From contig JADKFD010000024.1 of NCBI GenBank assembly GCA_016717705.1, forward strand, positions 1 to 64,000: a stretch of DNA of 64,000 nt, in the 5' to 3' direction. The notes under the pieces are model-generated. The model saw only the letters and a program-made list of their open reading frames with translations. It searched no databases and was not told where the DNA came from. Shown here piece by piece: positions 8,485 to 19,332 of the stretch. Within the stretch, counting starts at the first letter, position 1. Every line of letters begins with the position of its first letter. The stretch comes from Rhodanobacteraceae bacterium (lineage in GTDB: Bacteria > Pseudomonadota > Gammaproteobacteria > Xanthomonadales > SZUA-5). A program made the position numbers and the translations under genes.

Positions 8485-9786
8485 TCAGGCAGTGCCGCGT
8501 TTGGTCTCCACACGAACGCCAATCGACTGCAACATGGCGGTCGGCAGCACGCCCCCAGCGCAGATCACCACGGCATCGTTGTCGATCTGCATCGTCTTTC
8601 CGCCCACCGAGATGGACACCGAAGTCGGCGCGATCGACCGCACCTCGCTGGACAGCATCAGCTGCAGCTTGCCCTCGCCCACGGCGGCGTCCAGTCGCGT
8701 GCGATTGGCCTGCTTGAGCCGGTTCATCGCCTCGCCGCGGTAGGACAAGCGTGACCTTGCGCGAAGACCGAACACGCCAGCGCCGCCTCGACCGCACTGT
8801 CGCCGCCACCCACGACCAGCACCTGCTGATCACGATACTGGCGCGGATCGATCAACCGGTAGACCACCTTGGGCAAGTCCTCGCCAGGCACGCCGAGCTT
8901 GCGCGGCGTGCCGCGACGGCCGATCGCAAGCAGCACCGAGCGCGCGCGCAGCACGCCAGCACTGGTATGCACCTTGAAGCCTGTGCCAACCGGCTCCACG
9001 CGCTCCATGGTGACGCCGGTACGGATCTGCAGACGCGTACGGGCGACGATCTCCAGCCAGAATTCCAGCAGTTTTTCCTTGGTGACCTCGACAAAGCGCA
9101 TCTTGCCGACCAGCGGCAGATCGACCGGCGCGGTCATCGCCACCTTGTGCCGGGGGTAATGCAGCACGCTGCCGCCCAGACTCTCTTCCTGCTCGATCAG
9201 CGCATAACGCAGCTTCGCGTGGATGGCGCCAAGCCCTGCGGCGATGCCGGCCGGACCGGCGCCAACGATGACCACGTCAAGATCGAACTTCGGGTCACGA
9301 CGCTTGGCGATGGTGGCCATCGCCTGCCGCCCCTGCTCGGCCGCCTTGCGGATCAGTGCCATGCCGCCGAGTTCGCCGGCAATGAACAAACCCGGGCACG
9401 TTGGTCTCGAACTGCGGCGTCACAGCCGGAATGTCGACACCGCGTCGTTCGCTGCCAAACACCAGCGTGATCGCCTCGACCGGGCAGGCCGCAGCGCAGG
9501 CGCCATGGCCGATGCAGGCGGATGGACTGACCAGCACGGCCTTGCCGCCGACGACACCGATCGCCTCTTCCGGACAGGCGCGCGCGCAACCACCGGAACC
9601 AATACATCGCTCGAGATCGACCACCGGATGCAGCGAGGCCGACTCGGTGAGCCCGGCCTGCTCGGCGTCCGCAAGCGCCTGCAGGCTGGCCTGTTCCGAA
9701 CGGCGGCGCAGCCACAGGTAGACCAGTACCGCCAGCAACACCGGAATGGCGTAGACCAGATTCAACAACAGATCGGGATCGTTCAT
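8485..9786 (-). CDS. Membrane-anchored FAD/NAD(P) oxidoreductase with 2x[4Fe-4S] ferredoxin domain (two frameshifts)
   Basis: Starts with the ATG at 9786 (MNDPDLLLN). One membrane helix (about residues 8-25, LVYAIPVLLAVLVYLWLRRR) is followed by a ferredoxin domain with CIGSGGCARACP and CIGHGACAAACP, enough cysteines for two [4Fe-4S] clusters. After a frame change near 9385 comes a pyridine-nucleotide oxidoreductase: GAGPAGIAAG dinucleotide fold, SLGGSVLHYPRHK, then GGGDSAVEAALA. After a second change near 8755 the end contains CAGGVLPTAMLQ. Corrected, it is about 430 residues. The fold is thioredoxin-reductase-like but I see no redox CXXC. It probably passes electrons between NAD(P)H and a membrane partner. 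It is divergent from the cytochrome b/multiheme operon that starts at 9873, and I infer that they form one pathway. Confidence 0.7.
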
Positions 9787-9872
9787 GGCGGCGACTCTAG
9801 CGATCCAGTCGGCCTTGGTTTGTTGCGAATTCGCAAACTTCGCCCTGTCAGTCAGCCTGGGGATAGCCGCGC

Positions 9873-10749
9873 ATGAGTGTTCCCTCGACCACGCTGGAGC
9901 TGCCGATCGTGAGCAAACCCGCAGACGCCAGGCGCGTGCCATCGCGGGCGTCCCAGCGTCTGCGCCACGGCCTTCTGTGGACAGCCCTGACACTGCTTGT
10001 GATCTTCGGTGCGCGCACCGACCTGTACAGCGTCGATTCGGACTTCGCCTACTGGCTGGGTGTGGTCGGCGGCAGTGCCATGCTGACGCTGCTCTTGTAT
10101 CCCCTGCGCAAGCGCCTCGATCGCTATCTGTCCTTCGGTCGACTGCGCTACTGGTTCTCCGGACACATGGTGCTCGGGATCGCCGGACCGGTGCTGATCC
10201 TGCTGCACTGCAAGCTGTCGCTGGGTTCACTGAACGCCAAGGTCGCGTTCTGGTCGATGGTGGTGGTGGCCGCCAGCGGCATCGTCGGCCGCTTTCCTGT
10301 ATGCGCAGTTGCATCGCGGACTCTACGGCCGCCAGCGCAGCGCCGGTGAACTGCGCGCCGAAGCCGCGGCGGCGATGGCGCAGGCGGCGCCGATGCTCGA
10401 TCGCGACAGCCGCGCGCATGCCGCTCTGGCGGCTTTTGCGGCGCTGGCGGCCGACACCGGTCGGCGCGGACTGGCGGCGCCATGGCAGCAACTGACGCTG
10501 CCGCTCAAGGCGCGCGCCACGTGGAAAGCCTGCATTGCCGACGTGCTGACCATGCATGGCAAGGTCGACCCGAGCCATCTGCAGCGACTGACCTCACTGC
10601 TGCAGCAATACCTGGCAGCGGCCTGCGCCGCGGCGCGCTTCGGCGCCATCGAACGCCTGTTTTCGCTGTGGCACGTGGCACACCTGCCGCTGGTGGTGAT
10701 CCTGGTGCTGACCGCGCTGTTTCATGTGCTCGCGGTGCACATGTACTGA
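9873..10749 (+). CDS. Membrane cytochrome b-like protein (one frameshift)
   Basis: About 291 residues once an extra T near 10290 (GRF-LYAQLHRG junction) is removed. The first frame runs 9873-10349 and the continuation ends at 10749. Hydrophobic segments lie near residues 33-50, 60-76, 95-112, 125-140 and at the C-terminus. Histidines sit inside or at the ends of helices (GHMVLGIAGPVLILLHCKL; WHVAHLPLVVILVLTALFHV), as in bis-heme cytochrome b561 or ferric-reductase-type proteins. A soluble segment with a helical, Ala-rich stretch separates the helices. The place just before two multiheme cytochrome genes suggests that it oxidises quinol or connects to the divergent flavoprotein. Confidence 0.65.
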
Positions 10750-10821
10750 TGATCGCCTGCGCGCGCCCGGCGGCACGCCTGAAAAACCGATCAATGGTCG
10801 GCTTTGCCGGCATGCGCCTGA

Positions 10822-12660
10822 GTGCCGCAAACCAGGCACGTTGGCCGGCTTCTGGCCTACGTGCCGCGGACCGCAACGGAGCCCACGGCATGCCGCGCCC
10901 GGGGCCGCGCTGCGCCACTTGCACTTGTGGCGCTGCTGCTCCTCCTGGTCGGCAACGCCCACGCCACCCAGCTCGAACGCGCGCTGATGCCCGGCGCGGT
11001 GATCCAGGGGCATCAGAAGTACGAGGCCGAGTGCGAGCGTTGCCATTCCTCCTTCGACAAGGAACAGCAGCCGCAGCTATGCCTGGATTGTCACAAGGAT
11101 GTGGCCGCCGATGTCGCTGGCAAGCGCGGTTTCCACGGGCGCCAGCCGGAAACCCGCTGCAAGCAATGCCACAGCGACCATCTGGGCGTGGATGCCTCGA
11201 TCGTCAAGCTCGACGAAGCGAGCTTCGATCATCTGCAGGCCGATTTCGTGCTGACCGGCAAGCATGTCGGCGCCAATTGCGAGGGATGCCATGCCGCGGG
11301 CAAGAAGCATCGTGAGGCGTCCAGCGAATGCGTCGACTGCCACCGCAAGGACGACCGCCACGAGACCCGCCTGGGCAACCAATGCGGCGAATGCCATGTG
11401 GCAGACGCTTGGACGACCGTCGAGAAGTTCGACCACGCGCGCACCGAGTTCAAGCTGATCGGCGCGCACGACAAGGTCGAGTGCAAGCAGTGTCACGTCG
11501 AAAGTCCGGTCGTCAAGCGTCTCGCCCAGGATTGTCTGAGCTGTCATCAAGAAGACGATCCGCACCGCGGATCGATGGGCACGGACTGCGCCGAGTGTCA
11601 TGTCGAAAGCGACTGGAAAACCGCGCGCTTCGATCACGCCAGGACCGGCTATGTGCTGCTGGGCAAGCACCGCGACGCCGAGTGCGGCGGCTGCCACAAG
11701 GTCAAAGGCGAGTACAAGAATGCTCCGAGCACCTGCATCGGCTGTCACCGCGCCGATGACCAGCACCGCGGCACGCTGAGCGAACGCTGCGACAGCTGCC
11801 ACGACAGCGCGCGCTGGAAGCCGGCGCCGAAATTCGATCACGCGCACACCGAGTTCCCGTTGCTGGGGGGGCACCTCAAGGCCGCGTGCAGCGGATGCCA
11901 CGTCGACGCCGCTCACTTCGCCGACCGTTCAAAGGCGTGCGTCGACTGCCATCGCAAGGACGACAGCCACAAAGGCCGCAACGGCCCCAAGTGTGGCGAC
12001 TGCCACGATGCCCGCGACTGGAAGACCAGCCTGTTCGATCACGACAAGGCGACGAAATTTGCTCTGCTCGGCGCACATCGCAAGACGACTTGCGAGAGCT
12101 GCCATAGCGGGCCGATCGAGACCTTCAAGCCCGGCTCGACCTGCGTCGATTGCCATGCCAAGGACGATGTCCACAAGACGCGCCTGGGCAGCGACTGCAA
12201 GAGCTGTCATGCCGAGCAGGATTGGAAGGACACCACGTACCAGCACGACCAGGGTCGCTTCCCGCTGATCGGCGGGCATCGATTGATCGAGTGTCAGGAC
12301 TGCCATCGCACCCAGCTCTTCGCGGATGCCGACCGCGAGTGCGCCAGTTGTCACCTGAAAGACGATCCGCACGCGGGCCGCTATGGCGTGCAATGCGCGC
12401 GCTGCCACAGCGCACGCGACTGGAAAACCTGGGATTTCAACCACGCCACCACGGCATTCGCACTGTCGGGCGCGCACCAGCGCCTGCAGTGCTTGAGCTG
12501 TCACCGCGTCGACGCCGGCAAGCAGCTGTCCGGCGAATGCAGCAGTTGCCACAGCAAGGACGACGTACACGACGGCGGCTTTGGCCGTCAGTGCGCGCGT
12601 TGCCACACGACGAGCTCCTTCACCGAAGTTGCCCCCCGAGTTACAGGGAACAAACCATGA
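10822..12660 (+). CDS. Exported multiheme c-type cytochrome with 24 CXXCH motifs
   Basis: A 612-residue frame with 24 CXXCH heme-attachment sites. It has a signal peptide (LALVALLLLLVGNAHA, likely cleaved before TQLERAL). The heme region is built from a repeating module of about 65 residues with three hemes: an FDH..T.F.L.G.H segment, a CXXCH, a CXXCH followed by KDD.H.G, and G..C..CH...DW. These match the cytochrome c3-like/doubled-CXXCH repertoire. The start is uncertain: GTG codons at 10822 and 10861 are in frame and no good ribosome site is visible, and an ATG at 10812 lies in another frame. It follows the cytochrome b by about 70 bases and its stop overlaps the next start (ATGA). It should sit in the periplasm or on the outer membrane. 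Confidence 0.85.
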   Translation: MPQTRHVGRLLAYVPRTATEPTACRARGRAAPLALVALLLLLVGNAHATQLERALMPGAVIQGHQKYEAECERCHSSFDKEQQPQLCLDCHKDVAADVAGKRGFHGRQPETRCKQCHSDHLGVDASIVKLDEASFDHLQADFVLTGKHVGANCEGCHAAGKKHREASSECVDCHRKDDRHETRLGNQCGECHVADAWTTVEKFDHARTEFKLIGAHDKVECKQCHVESPVVKRLAQDCLSCHQEDDPHRGSMGTDCAECHVESDWKTARFDHARTGYVLLGKHRDAECGGCHKVKGEYKNAPSTCIGCHRADDQHRGTLSERCDSCHDSARWKPAPKFDHAHTEFPLLGGHLKAACSGCHVDAAHFADRSKACVDCHRKDDSHKGRNGPKCGDCHDARDWKTSLFDHDKATKFALLGAHRKTTCESCHSGPIETFKPGSTCVDCHAKDDVHKTRLGSDCKSCHAEQDWKDTTYQHDQGRFPLIGGHRLIECQDCHRTQLFADADRECASCHLKDDPHAGRYGVQCARCHSARDWKTWDFNHATTAFALSGAHQRLQCLSCHRVDAGKQLSGECSSCHSKDDVHDGGFGRQCARCHTTSSFTEVAPRVTGNKP

Positions 12661-15600
12661 ACACCCGTCCACGCTCGATGCCCACTGCGACCGTCGTCCA
12701 GGCAAACGCCGGGGATTGCCCGACGGGTGAACGCGGCGACCAGGTGCAGGTACCCGCCCGTCTGTGGCTGTGGATTGTGCTGATGCTGCTGACGATGTCG
12801 TGGGTCAGCCTGCCGGCAACCGCTGCGGAGCCAGCCAAGGCCGCATTCGACCATACGACCACCGGTTTCATCCTCACCGGCGGGCATCGAGATGCCAAGT
12901 GCGAGAGCTGCCATCTGAATGGCGTCCTCAAGGGCACTCCGAAGGTCTGTTCGACCTGTCACAACCGCGGCAGCCGCTTTCAGACCACGCAGATCCCGGT
13001 CCAGCATGTGCCGACCGGAACCGCGGGCTGCGAGAGCTGCCATCGCACCAATGCCTGGTCGCCGGCCAAGTTCTCGCATTTGGAAGTGGCCGAGGGCACC
13101 TGCAACGGATGCCATGACGGGGTCAAGGCTGCCGGCAAGCCGAGCAACCACGTCAGTACCTCCCTGAGCTGCGACAGCTGCCATCGCACCTCCGCCTGGA
13201 CGCCGGCGAAGTTCGATCATGGTGAGGTCGTCGCTGGAAGTTGCTCCAGCTGCCACAACGGCACGGCTGCGCGCGGCAAGAGCAGCAACCACATTCCGAC
13301 CAGCCAGGTGTGTGATGTCTGCCATCGCACCAATGCCTGGACGCCCGCTACGTTCAGCCACAACGGCATCGCCAGCGGTACTTGCGCGACCTGTCACAAC
13401 GGCACCCAGGCCAGCGGCAAGCCGACCAGCCATATCCCGACCAGCCAGCAGTGCGATGTATGCCATCGCAGCAACGCCTGGACGCCGGCCACCTTCAGCC
13501 ACAACGGCGTCGCCAGCGGCACCTGCATCAGCTGCCACAACGGCACGCAGGCCAGCGGCAAGTCGAGCAACCACATCCCGACCAGTCAGCAGTGCGACGT
13601 CTGTCATCGCAACAACGCGTGGACACCGGCCACCTTCAGCCACAACGGCATCGCCAGCGGCACCTGCTCCACCTGCCACAACGGCACTCAGGCGATCGGC
13701 AAATCGACCAACCACCTGCCCACCAGCCAGCAGTGCGATGTGTGTCATCGCAACAACGCCTGGACACCGGCCACCTTCAGTCATAGCGGCGTCGCCAGTG
13801 GCACCTGCGCGACCTGCCACAATGGCACTCTGGCCGTCGGCAAGCCGACCAATCACATTCCGACGTCGCAGCAATGCGATGTTTGCCATCGCAGCAATGC
13901 CTGGACGCCGGCGAATTTCAGCCACAACGGCATCGCCAGCGGCACCTGCGCCACCTGCCACAACGGCACCCAGGCAGTTGGCAAGCCGAGCAACCATGTC
14001 GCGACCAGCCAGCAGTGCGACGTGTGCCATCGCAGCAATGCGTGGACCCCGGCGACCTTCAGCCACAACGGCATCGCCAGCGGCACCTGCTCCACCTGCC
14101 ACAACGGCAACACCGCCAGCGGCAAGCCGAGCAACCACGTGCCGACCAGCCAGCAGTGCGATGTCTGCCATCGAGTGACCGCGTGGACACCGGCCACCTT
14201 CAACCACACGGGCGTGGCGTCCGGCACCTGCTCCACCTGCCACAACGGCAGCACTGCCAGCGGCAAGCCGGGCAATCACATCCCGACCAGCCAGCAGTGC
14301 GATGTCTGCCATCGGGTGACCGCGTGGACACCGGCCACTTTCAACCACACGGGCGTGGCGTCCGGTACTTGCTCCACCTGCCACAACGGCAGCACCGCCA
14401 GCGGCAAGCCGAGCACGCACGTGCCGACCAGCCAGCAGTGCGATGTCTGCCATCGCACCACCGCGTGGACGCCAGCCACCTTCAGCCATAACGGCATCGC
14501 CAGCGGCACCTGCTCCACCTGCCACAACGGCAGCACCTGGCCAGCGGCAAGCCGAGCACCCATGTGCCCACCAGCCCGCAGTGCGACGTCTGCCATCGCA
14601 CCACGGCGTGGACGCCGGCCACCTTCAGCCACACCGGCATCGCTGCGGTACCTGTTCCACTTGCCACAACGGCAGCACCGCCAGCGGCAAGCCGAGCACG
14701 CACGTGCCGACCAGCCAGCAGTGCGATGTCTGCCATCGTGACCACGCGTGGACACCGGCCACCTTCAACCACACGGGCGTGGCGTCCGGCACTTGCTCCA
14801 CCTGCCACAACGGCAGCACCGCCAGCGGCAAGCCGAGCACGCACGTGCCGACCAGCCAGCAGTGCGATGTGTGCCATCGGACCACGGCATGGACACCGGC
14901 CACCTTCAACCACACCGGCGTCGCGTCCGGCACCTGCTCGACCTGCCACAACGGCAGCACCGCCAGCGGCAAGCCGAGCACCCACGTGCCGACCAGCCAG
15001 CAGTGCGATGTGTGCCATCGGACCACGGCGTGGACACCGGCCACCTTCAACCACACCGGTGTCGCGTCGGGCACCTGCTCGACCTGCCACAACGGCAGCA
15101 CCGCCAGCGGCAAGCCGAGCAACCACGTGCCGACCAGCCAGCAGTGCGATGTCTGCCATCGCACCACGGCGTGGACACCGGCAAGCTTCAGCCACACCGG
15201 CGTCGCGCGGGCACCTGCTCGACCTGCCACAACGGCAGCACCGCCAGCGGCAAGCCGAGCAACCATCTGCCGACCACTCAGCAGTGCGATGTGTGCCATC
15301 GCACGACGGCTTGGACCCCGGCCAACCTTCAACCACACCGGTGTCGCCGCGGGCACCTGCTCGACCTGTCACAACGGCAGCACCGCCAGCGGCAAGCCAA
15401 GCAACCACATTCCGACCAGCCAGCAGTGCGATGTCTGCCATCGCACCACGGCGTGGACCCCGGCCACCTTCAATCACACCGGCGTCGCGTCGGGCACCTG
15501 CTCGACTTGCCACAACGGCAGCACCGCCAGCGGCAAGCCGAGCAACCACATCCCGACCAGCCAGCAGTGCGATGTGTGCCATCGCACCACCGCGTGGACC

Positions 15601-17187
15601 CCGGCAACCTTCAGCCACACCGGCGTCGCCGCCGGCACCTGCTCGACCTGCCACAACGGCAGCACCGCCACCGGCAAGTCGGCCAACCATGTGCCGACCA
15701 GTCAGCAGTGCGATGTGTGCCATCGCACCACGGCCTGGACCCCGGCCACCTTCAACCACAGCGGCGTCGCAGCCGGCAGCTGCGCCACCTGCCACAACGG
15801 CAGCACGGCGACCGGCAAACCGAGCAACCACGTGCCGACCAGCCAGGCCTGCGATGTCTGTCATCGGACCAGCGCGTGGGTCCCAGCGACCTTCAGCCAT
15901 TCCGGCGTGACGCCGGGCAGCTGCGCAACCTGCCACAACGGCACCACGGCGACCGGAAAGCCGTCCAACCACATCCCGACCAGCCAGGCTTGCGACGCCT
16001 GCCATCGCACCACCGCGTGGGTGCCGGCGACCTTCAGCCACACCGGTGTGACCCCGGGCAGTTGCGCAACTTGCCACAACGGCAACACGGCAACCGGCAA
16101 GCCCGCCAACCACCTGCCGACCAGCCAGGCTTGCGATGTCTGTCACCGCACCACCGCCTGGGTGCCGGCCACCTTCAGCCATACCGAAGTGACGCCGGGC
16201 GGCTGCGCTACCTGCCACAACGGCAGCACGGCGACCGGCAAGCCGGCCAACCACGTGCCGACCACCCAGGCCTGCGACCTGTGCCATCGCACCACCGCCT
16301 GGGTACCAGCCACCTTCAGCCATAGCGGGGTGACACCGGGTGCCTGCGCCACCTGCCACAACGGCAGTACCGCGACCGGCAAACCGGCCAACCATGTGCC
16401 GACGACGCAGGCCTGTGATGACTGCCACCGCACCACCGCCTGGGTGCCGGCGACTTTCAGCCACAGCAGCGTTGCCCCAGGTTCCTGCGCCACCTGCCAC
16501 AACGGCAGCACGGCGACCGGCAAGCCGGCCAACCACATTCCGACCACGCAAGCCTGTGACGCGTGTCATCGCACCACGGCGTGGGTGCCGGCCACTTTCA
16601 GCCATACCGGTGTCACGCCGGGCGGCTGCAACACCTGCCACAACGGCAGCACGGCGACCGGCAAGCCCACCAACCATCTGCCGACCAACCAGTCCTGCGA
16701 TGTGTGTCATCGCACCACCGCTTGGTTGCCGGCCACGTTCAGCCACACCACGGTCACGCCGGGCAGCTGCAACACCTGCCACAACGGCAGTTCGGCGACC
16801 GGCAAACCGGCCAACCACTTCGTCACCACACGATCCTGCGACAGCTGTCATCGCACCAGCAGCTGGACGCCGTTGCTGAGCTACTCGCACACCTCGTTGA
16901 CCTATCGCTCGCATGGCGCGGGCCTCGAATGCAACGACTGTCATCGCAACAACAACGAGGTGATTGCCTTCCAGTTCCCGGCCTATCGACCGAACTGCGC
17001 CGCTTGCCACGCCAATGAATTCGAGGCCAGCGAACACAAGAAGGTCAACAGTCCGCGCATCTATTACACCGTGGCCGAACTGCAGGACTGCTCCGGCAGC
17101 TGCCACACCTACACCGACACCACGATGACCACCATCCAGCAGTCGCATCCGTCCAACCATCGTCCGACCGATGGCAGCTGGGATTGA
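12657..17187 (+). CDS. Giant repeat multiheme cytochrome, ~1,510 residues, 59 CXXCH plus one CX3CH (four frameshifts)
   Basis: Starts at the ATG overlapping the previous stop. A long N-terminus leads to a hydrophobic signal segment (LWLWIVLMLLTMSWVSLPATAA). Heme motifs 1-2 lie in a distinct N-terminal part. Then comes a 47-residue (141-bp) unit repeated about 27 times: CDVCHRTTAWTPATF, NHTGVASGTCSTCHNG, STASGKPSNHVPTSQQ. Each unit has two hemes plus conserved His residues able to act as distal ligands. Central units are nearly identical; terminal ones diverge (VPATF and TATGKPANH forms after about 15840). The last part has CNDCH, CAACH and a CX3CH (CSGSCH). Indels near 14537 (+2), 14645 (-1), 15207 (-1) and 15322 (+1) shift the frame, yet the repeats continue perfectly across them, so sequencing error in repeat DNA is likely. 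The length and regular heme spacing suggest an extended electron conduit. Location is periplasmic to extracellular. Confidence 0.85.
13166..16840 (+). repeat. 141-bp tandem coding repeat inside the giant cytochrome gene
   Basis: The period is exactly 141 bases where measured (GTGCGAYGT at 13451 and 13592). About 26 units are present, with the highest similarity at about 14100-15700 and divergence towards both ends, a pattern of unequal exchange. The minus strand of this stretch carries two very long open frames that are only a by-product of the repeat codon pattern. Confidence 0.85.
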
Positions 17188-17212
17188 TCTGAACACCCAA
17201 AGGGGAATCAGC

Positions 17213-19332
17213 ATGAATCAACGATTGTCTGGCGCGGCCTGCTGCTGCTGCCGCGCTGCTTGTGGGCACCCGCCCTGTGGTCACAGGCGCTGGATGACGT
17301 GGAAATCTCCGGCGCCGGCGGTCAGGCCGAAATCACCATCCGCTTTGCGGCCCAGGTGCGCTACCAGCGCCATGTAGTCGACCCCGCCGGCGAATCGGTG
17401 CAGGTGTTCCTGCAAGTCACTGGCGAGAACGCCAACGGCGGCGTGTTCGAGGACACCCGCGCATCGCCACCCTCGCACGATCTGCCCGGCTTCGTCGTTC
17501 GCTACATCGCGCCGCAGGGTGGCGTGCCGGCCCGCCGGCTCGACATCACTTTCGAAGCGCCGGTCGAGGTCATCGGCGTTGGCCAGATTGGCCAGAGCGC
17601 CGACAACCGCTCCATCGTGCTGCGGCTGAAAGCGCAGGCGCCGCTGGTGCCAGAGTCCACGACCGAGCCACCACCGACAGCCGCAGCACCGTCGACCGCG
17701 ACCGAGCCGGTCGGCATGCTCGCCGACGCCAGGGCTGCACTCGGGCGCCAGGACTACGATGCGGCGATCGATCTGCTCAACCGCGTGCTGAACATGCCAC
17801 CCAACGACGCCTCGAAGGAGGCACAGGAATTGATCGGTCAGGTGCGTGAAGCGCTGGGCAGCAGCGACCGGGCGCGTGCCGAGTACCAGTTGTACCTGAA
17901 GCTGTATCCCGAAGGCGACGGCGCCGAGCGCGTGCGCGCGCGCCTGGCGGCGCTCGATCTGCCGGAAGCACAGGCGGTCGCTGGCGGCAGCGCACCACGG
18001 CCGCACCAGACGATGACCTGGGGCAGCGTGTCGACCTACTACTACGGCGGCAACTCGCGCATCCGCACCGACAACATCATCGTCACGCCGGCCACCAATG
18101 CCACGGTGATCGACACCCAGACGCTGTCGCAAGTCGACCAGTCATCGCTGGTCACCAACCTCGATGCCAATGCGCGCTTTCGCGGCGGCGACTGGGACAA
18201 CCGCTTCGTGCTGCGCGACATCGGATCGATGAGTTTCCTCAGCAATGTGCCCAACGAAAACCGCTTGACCTCGCTGTACGGTGACTTCCGCTACCAACCG
18301 GGGCGCCTGGGCGCGCGCCTGGGACGCCAGAGTTCCACCAGCGGCAGCGTGCTCGGCCGCTTCGACGGCGGCAGTTTCAGCTGGGGCGTCACCGAGAAGT
18401 GGCGCGTCGGCGCCATCGCCGGCGTGCCCGCGCAGGACGTGCTCGGCAACACGCCGAACTTCTTCGCCGTGACGGTAGACGGCGATACGCCGATCGAAGG
18501 ACTGGGACTGGGCTTCTTCGCGGTGCGCCAGAGCGTCGACGGCATCACCGATCGCCAGGCGGTCGGCGCCGAACTGCACTATTTCAAGGACCTGACCAGC
18601 GTCTTCGGTCTGCTCGACTACGACACCCAGTTCAGCGAATTGAATGTGGCCTCGATGCAGGGTTCCTACCAGTTCGAAGGCGGCGGCGTGCTCAACATGC
18701 TTTACGACTACCGCCGCTCGCCCACGCTGCAGGTCTCCAATGTGCTGCTGGCAGACCCCACCCAGACGCTGAAGGACTTGCTGCGCATTTACGGCATCGA
18801 CGAACTGGAGCGCTATGCCGTCGGGCTGACGCCGATTTCCAAAGTCGCACTCGCTGGCATCACCTATCCAGTCAGCAGTCGCTGGCAGCTCGGCGCCGAA
18901 CTGCGCGTCTCCTCGCTGACCGGCACCGAGGCCTTCGGCGCCCTGCCGGCACAGGTCGGCACCGGAAACGTCTACACCGGCACGCTGCAGGCCATCGGCA
19001 CCGGCGTGTTCACCGAAAACGGCGTGGTCACCTTCACCGCCAGCAATCTGAGCGCAGACGCTTACGATGCCTGGCTGCTCGCCGCCAACTCACGCTTCCG
19101 CTTCGGCAGCCGCTGGACCATCGAACCCTCGATCCGCTGGTACCAGCAGGACAACGCCACCGGCTCGCAACTGACGCGACTCGCGCCGACCCTGCGCACC
19201 CTGTTCCAGTGGCGCGAACACTTCTCGCTGGAAGGCGAGATCGCCTATGAATTGTCCAAGAGCGACGCCGAACTGGTCGATGAGTCGAACAACATCCTGT
19301 TCTACTACTTCGGTTTTCGTTGGGATTTTTGA
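17213..19332 (+). CDS. TPR-containing outer-membrane beta-barrel protein of the multiheme locus (frameshift in signal peptide)
   Basis: The ATG at 17213 follows AAGGGGA. The frame then needs a one-base correction near 17230 to join a hydrophobic signal (RGLLLLPRCLWAPALWSQA) to the long frame that ends at 19332; the total is about 706 residues. Mature residues 1-110 form a beta-rich domain (DDVEISGAGGQAEITIRF...) reminiscent of AMIN-like periplasmic domains. A Pro/Thr linker and two or three TPR-like helical pairs (GMLADARAALGRQDYDAAID...) follow. The last 430 residues have amphipathic strands and end in YYFGFRWDF with terminal Phe. It begins 25 bases after the giant cytochrome, so it is likely the outer-membrane sleeve or anchor. 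I see no close match to MtrB/PioB, so it may be an unrelated porin for the cytochrome. Confidence 0.7.

Noticed and set aside
13166..16840. CRISPR or minisatellite without coding role
   Set aside because: The 141-bp repeat keeps an open frame with conserved CXXCH motifs, so it is a coding repeat.
14482..17214. Very long minus-strand open frame (910 codons), and a similar one at 12588-14525, opposite the giant cytochrome
   Set aside because: They follow the 141-bp repeat and arise from its codon pattern. Their translation is a monotonous Val/Ala/Gly repeat without any domain, and the plus strand has the CXXCH array.
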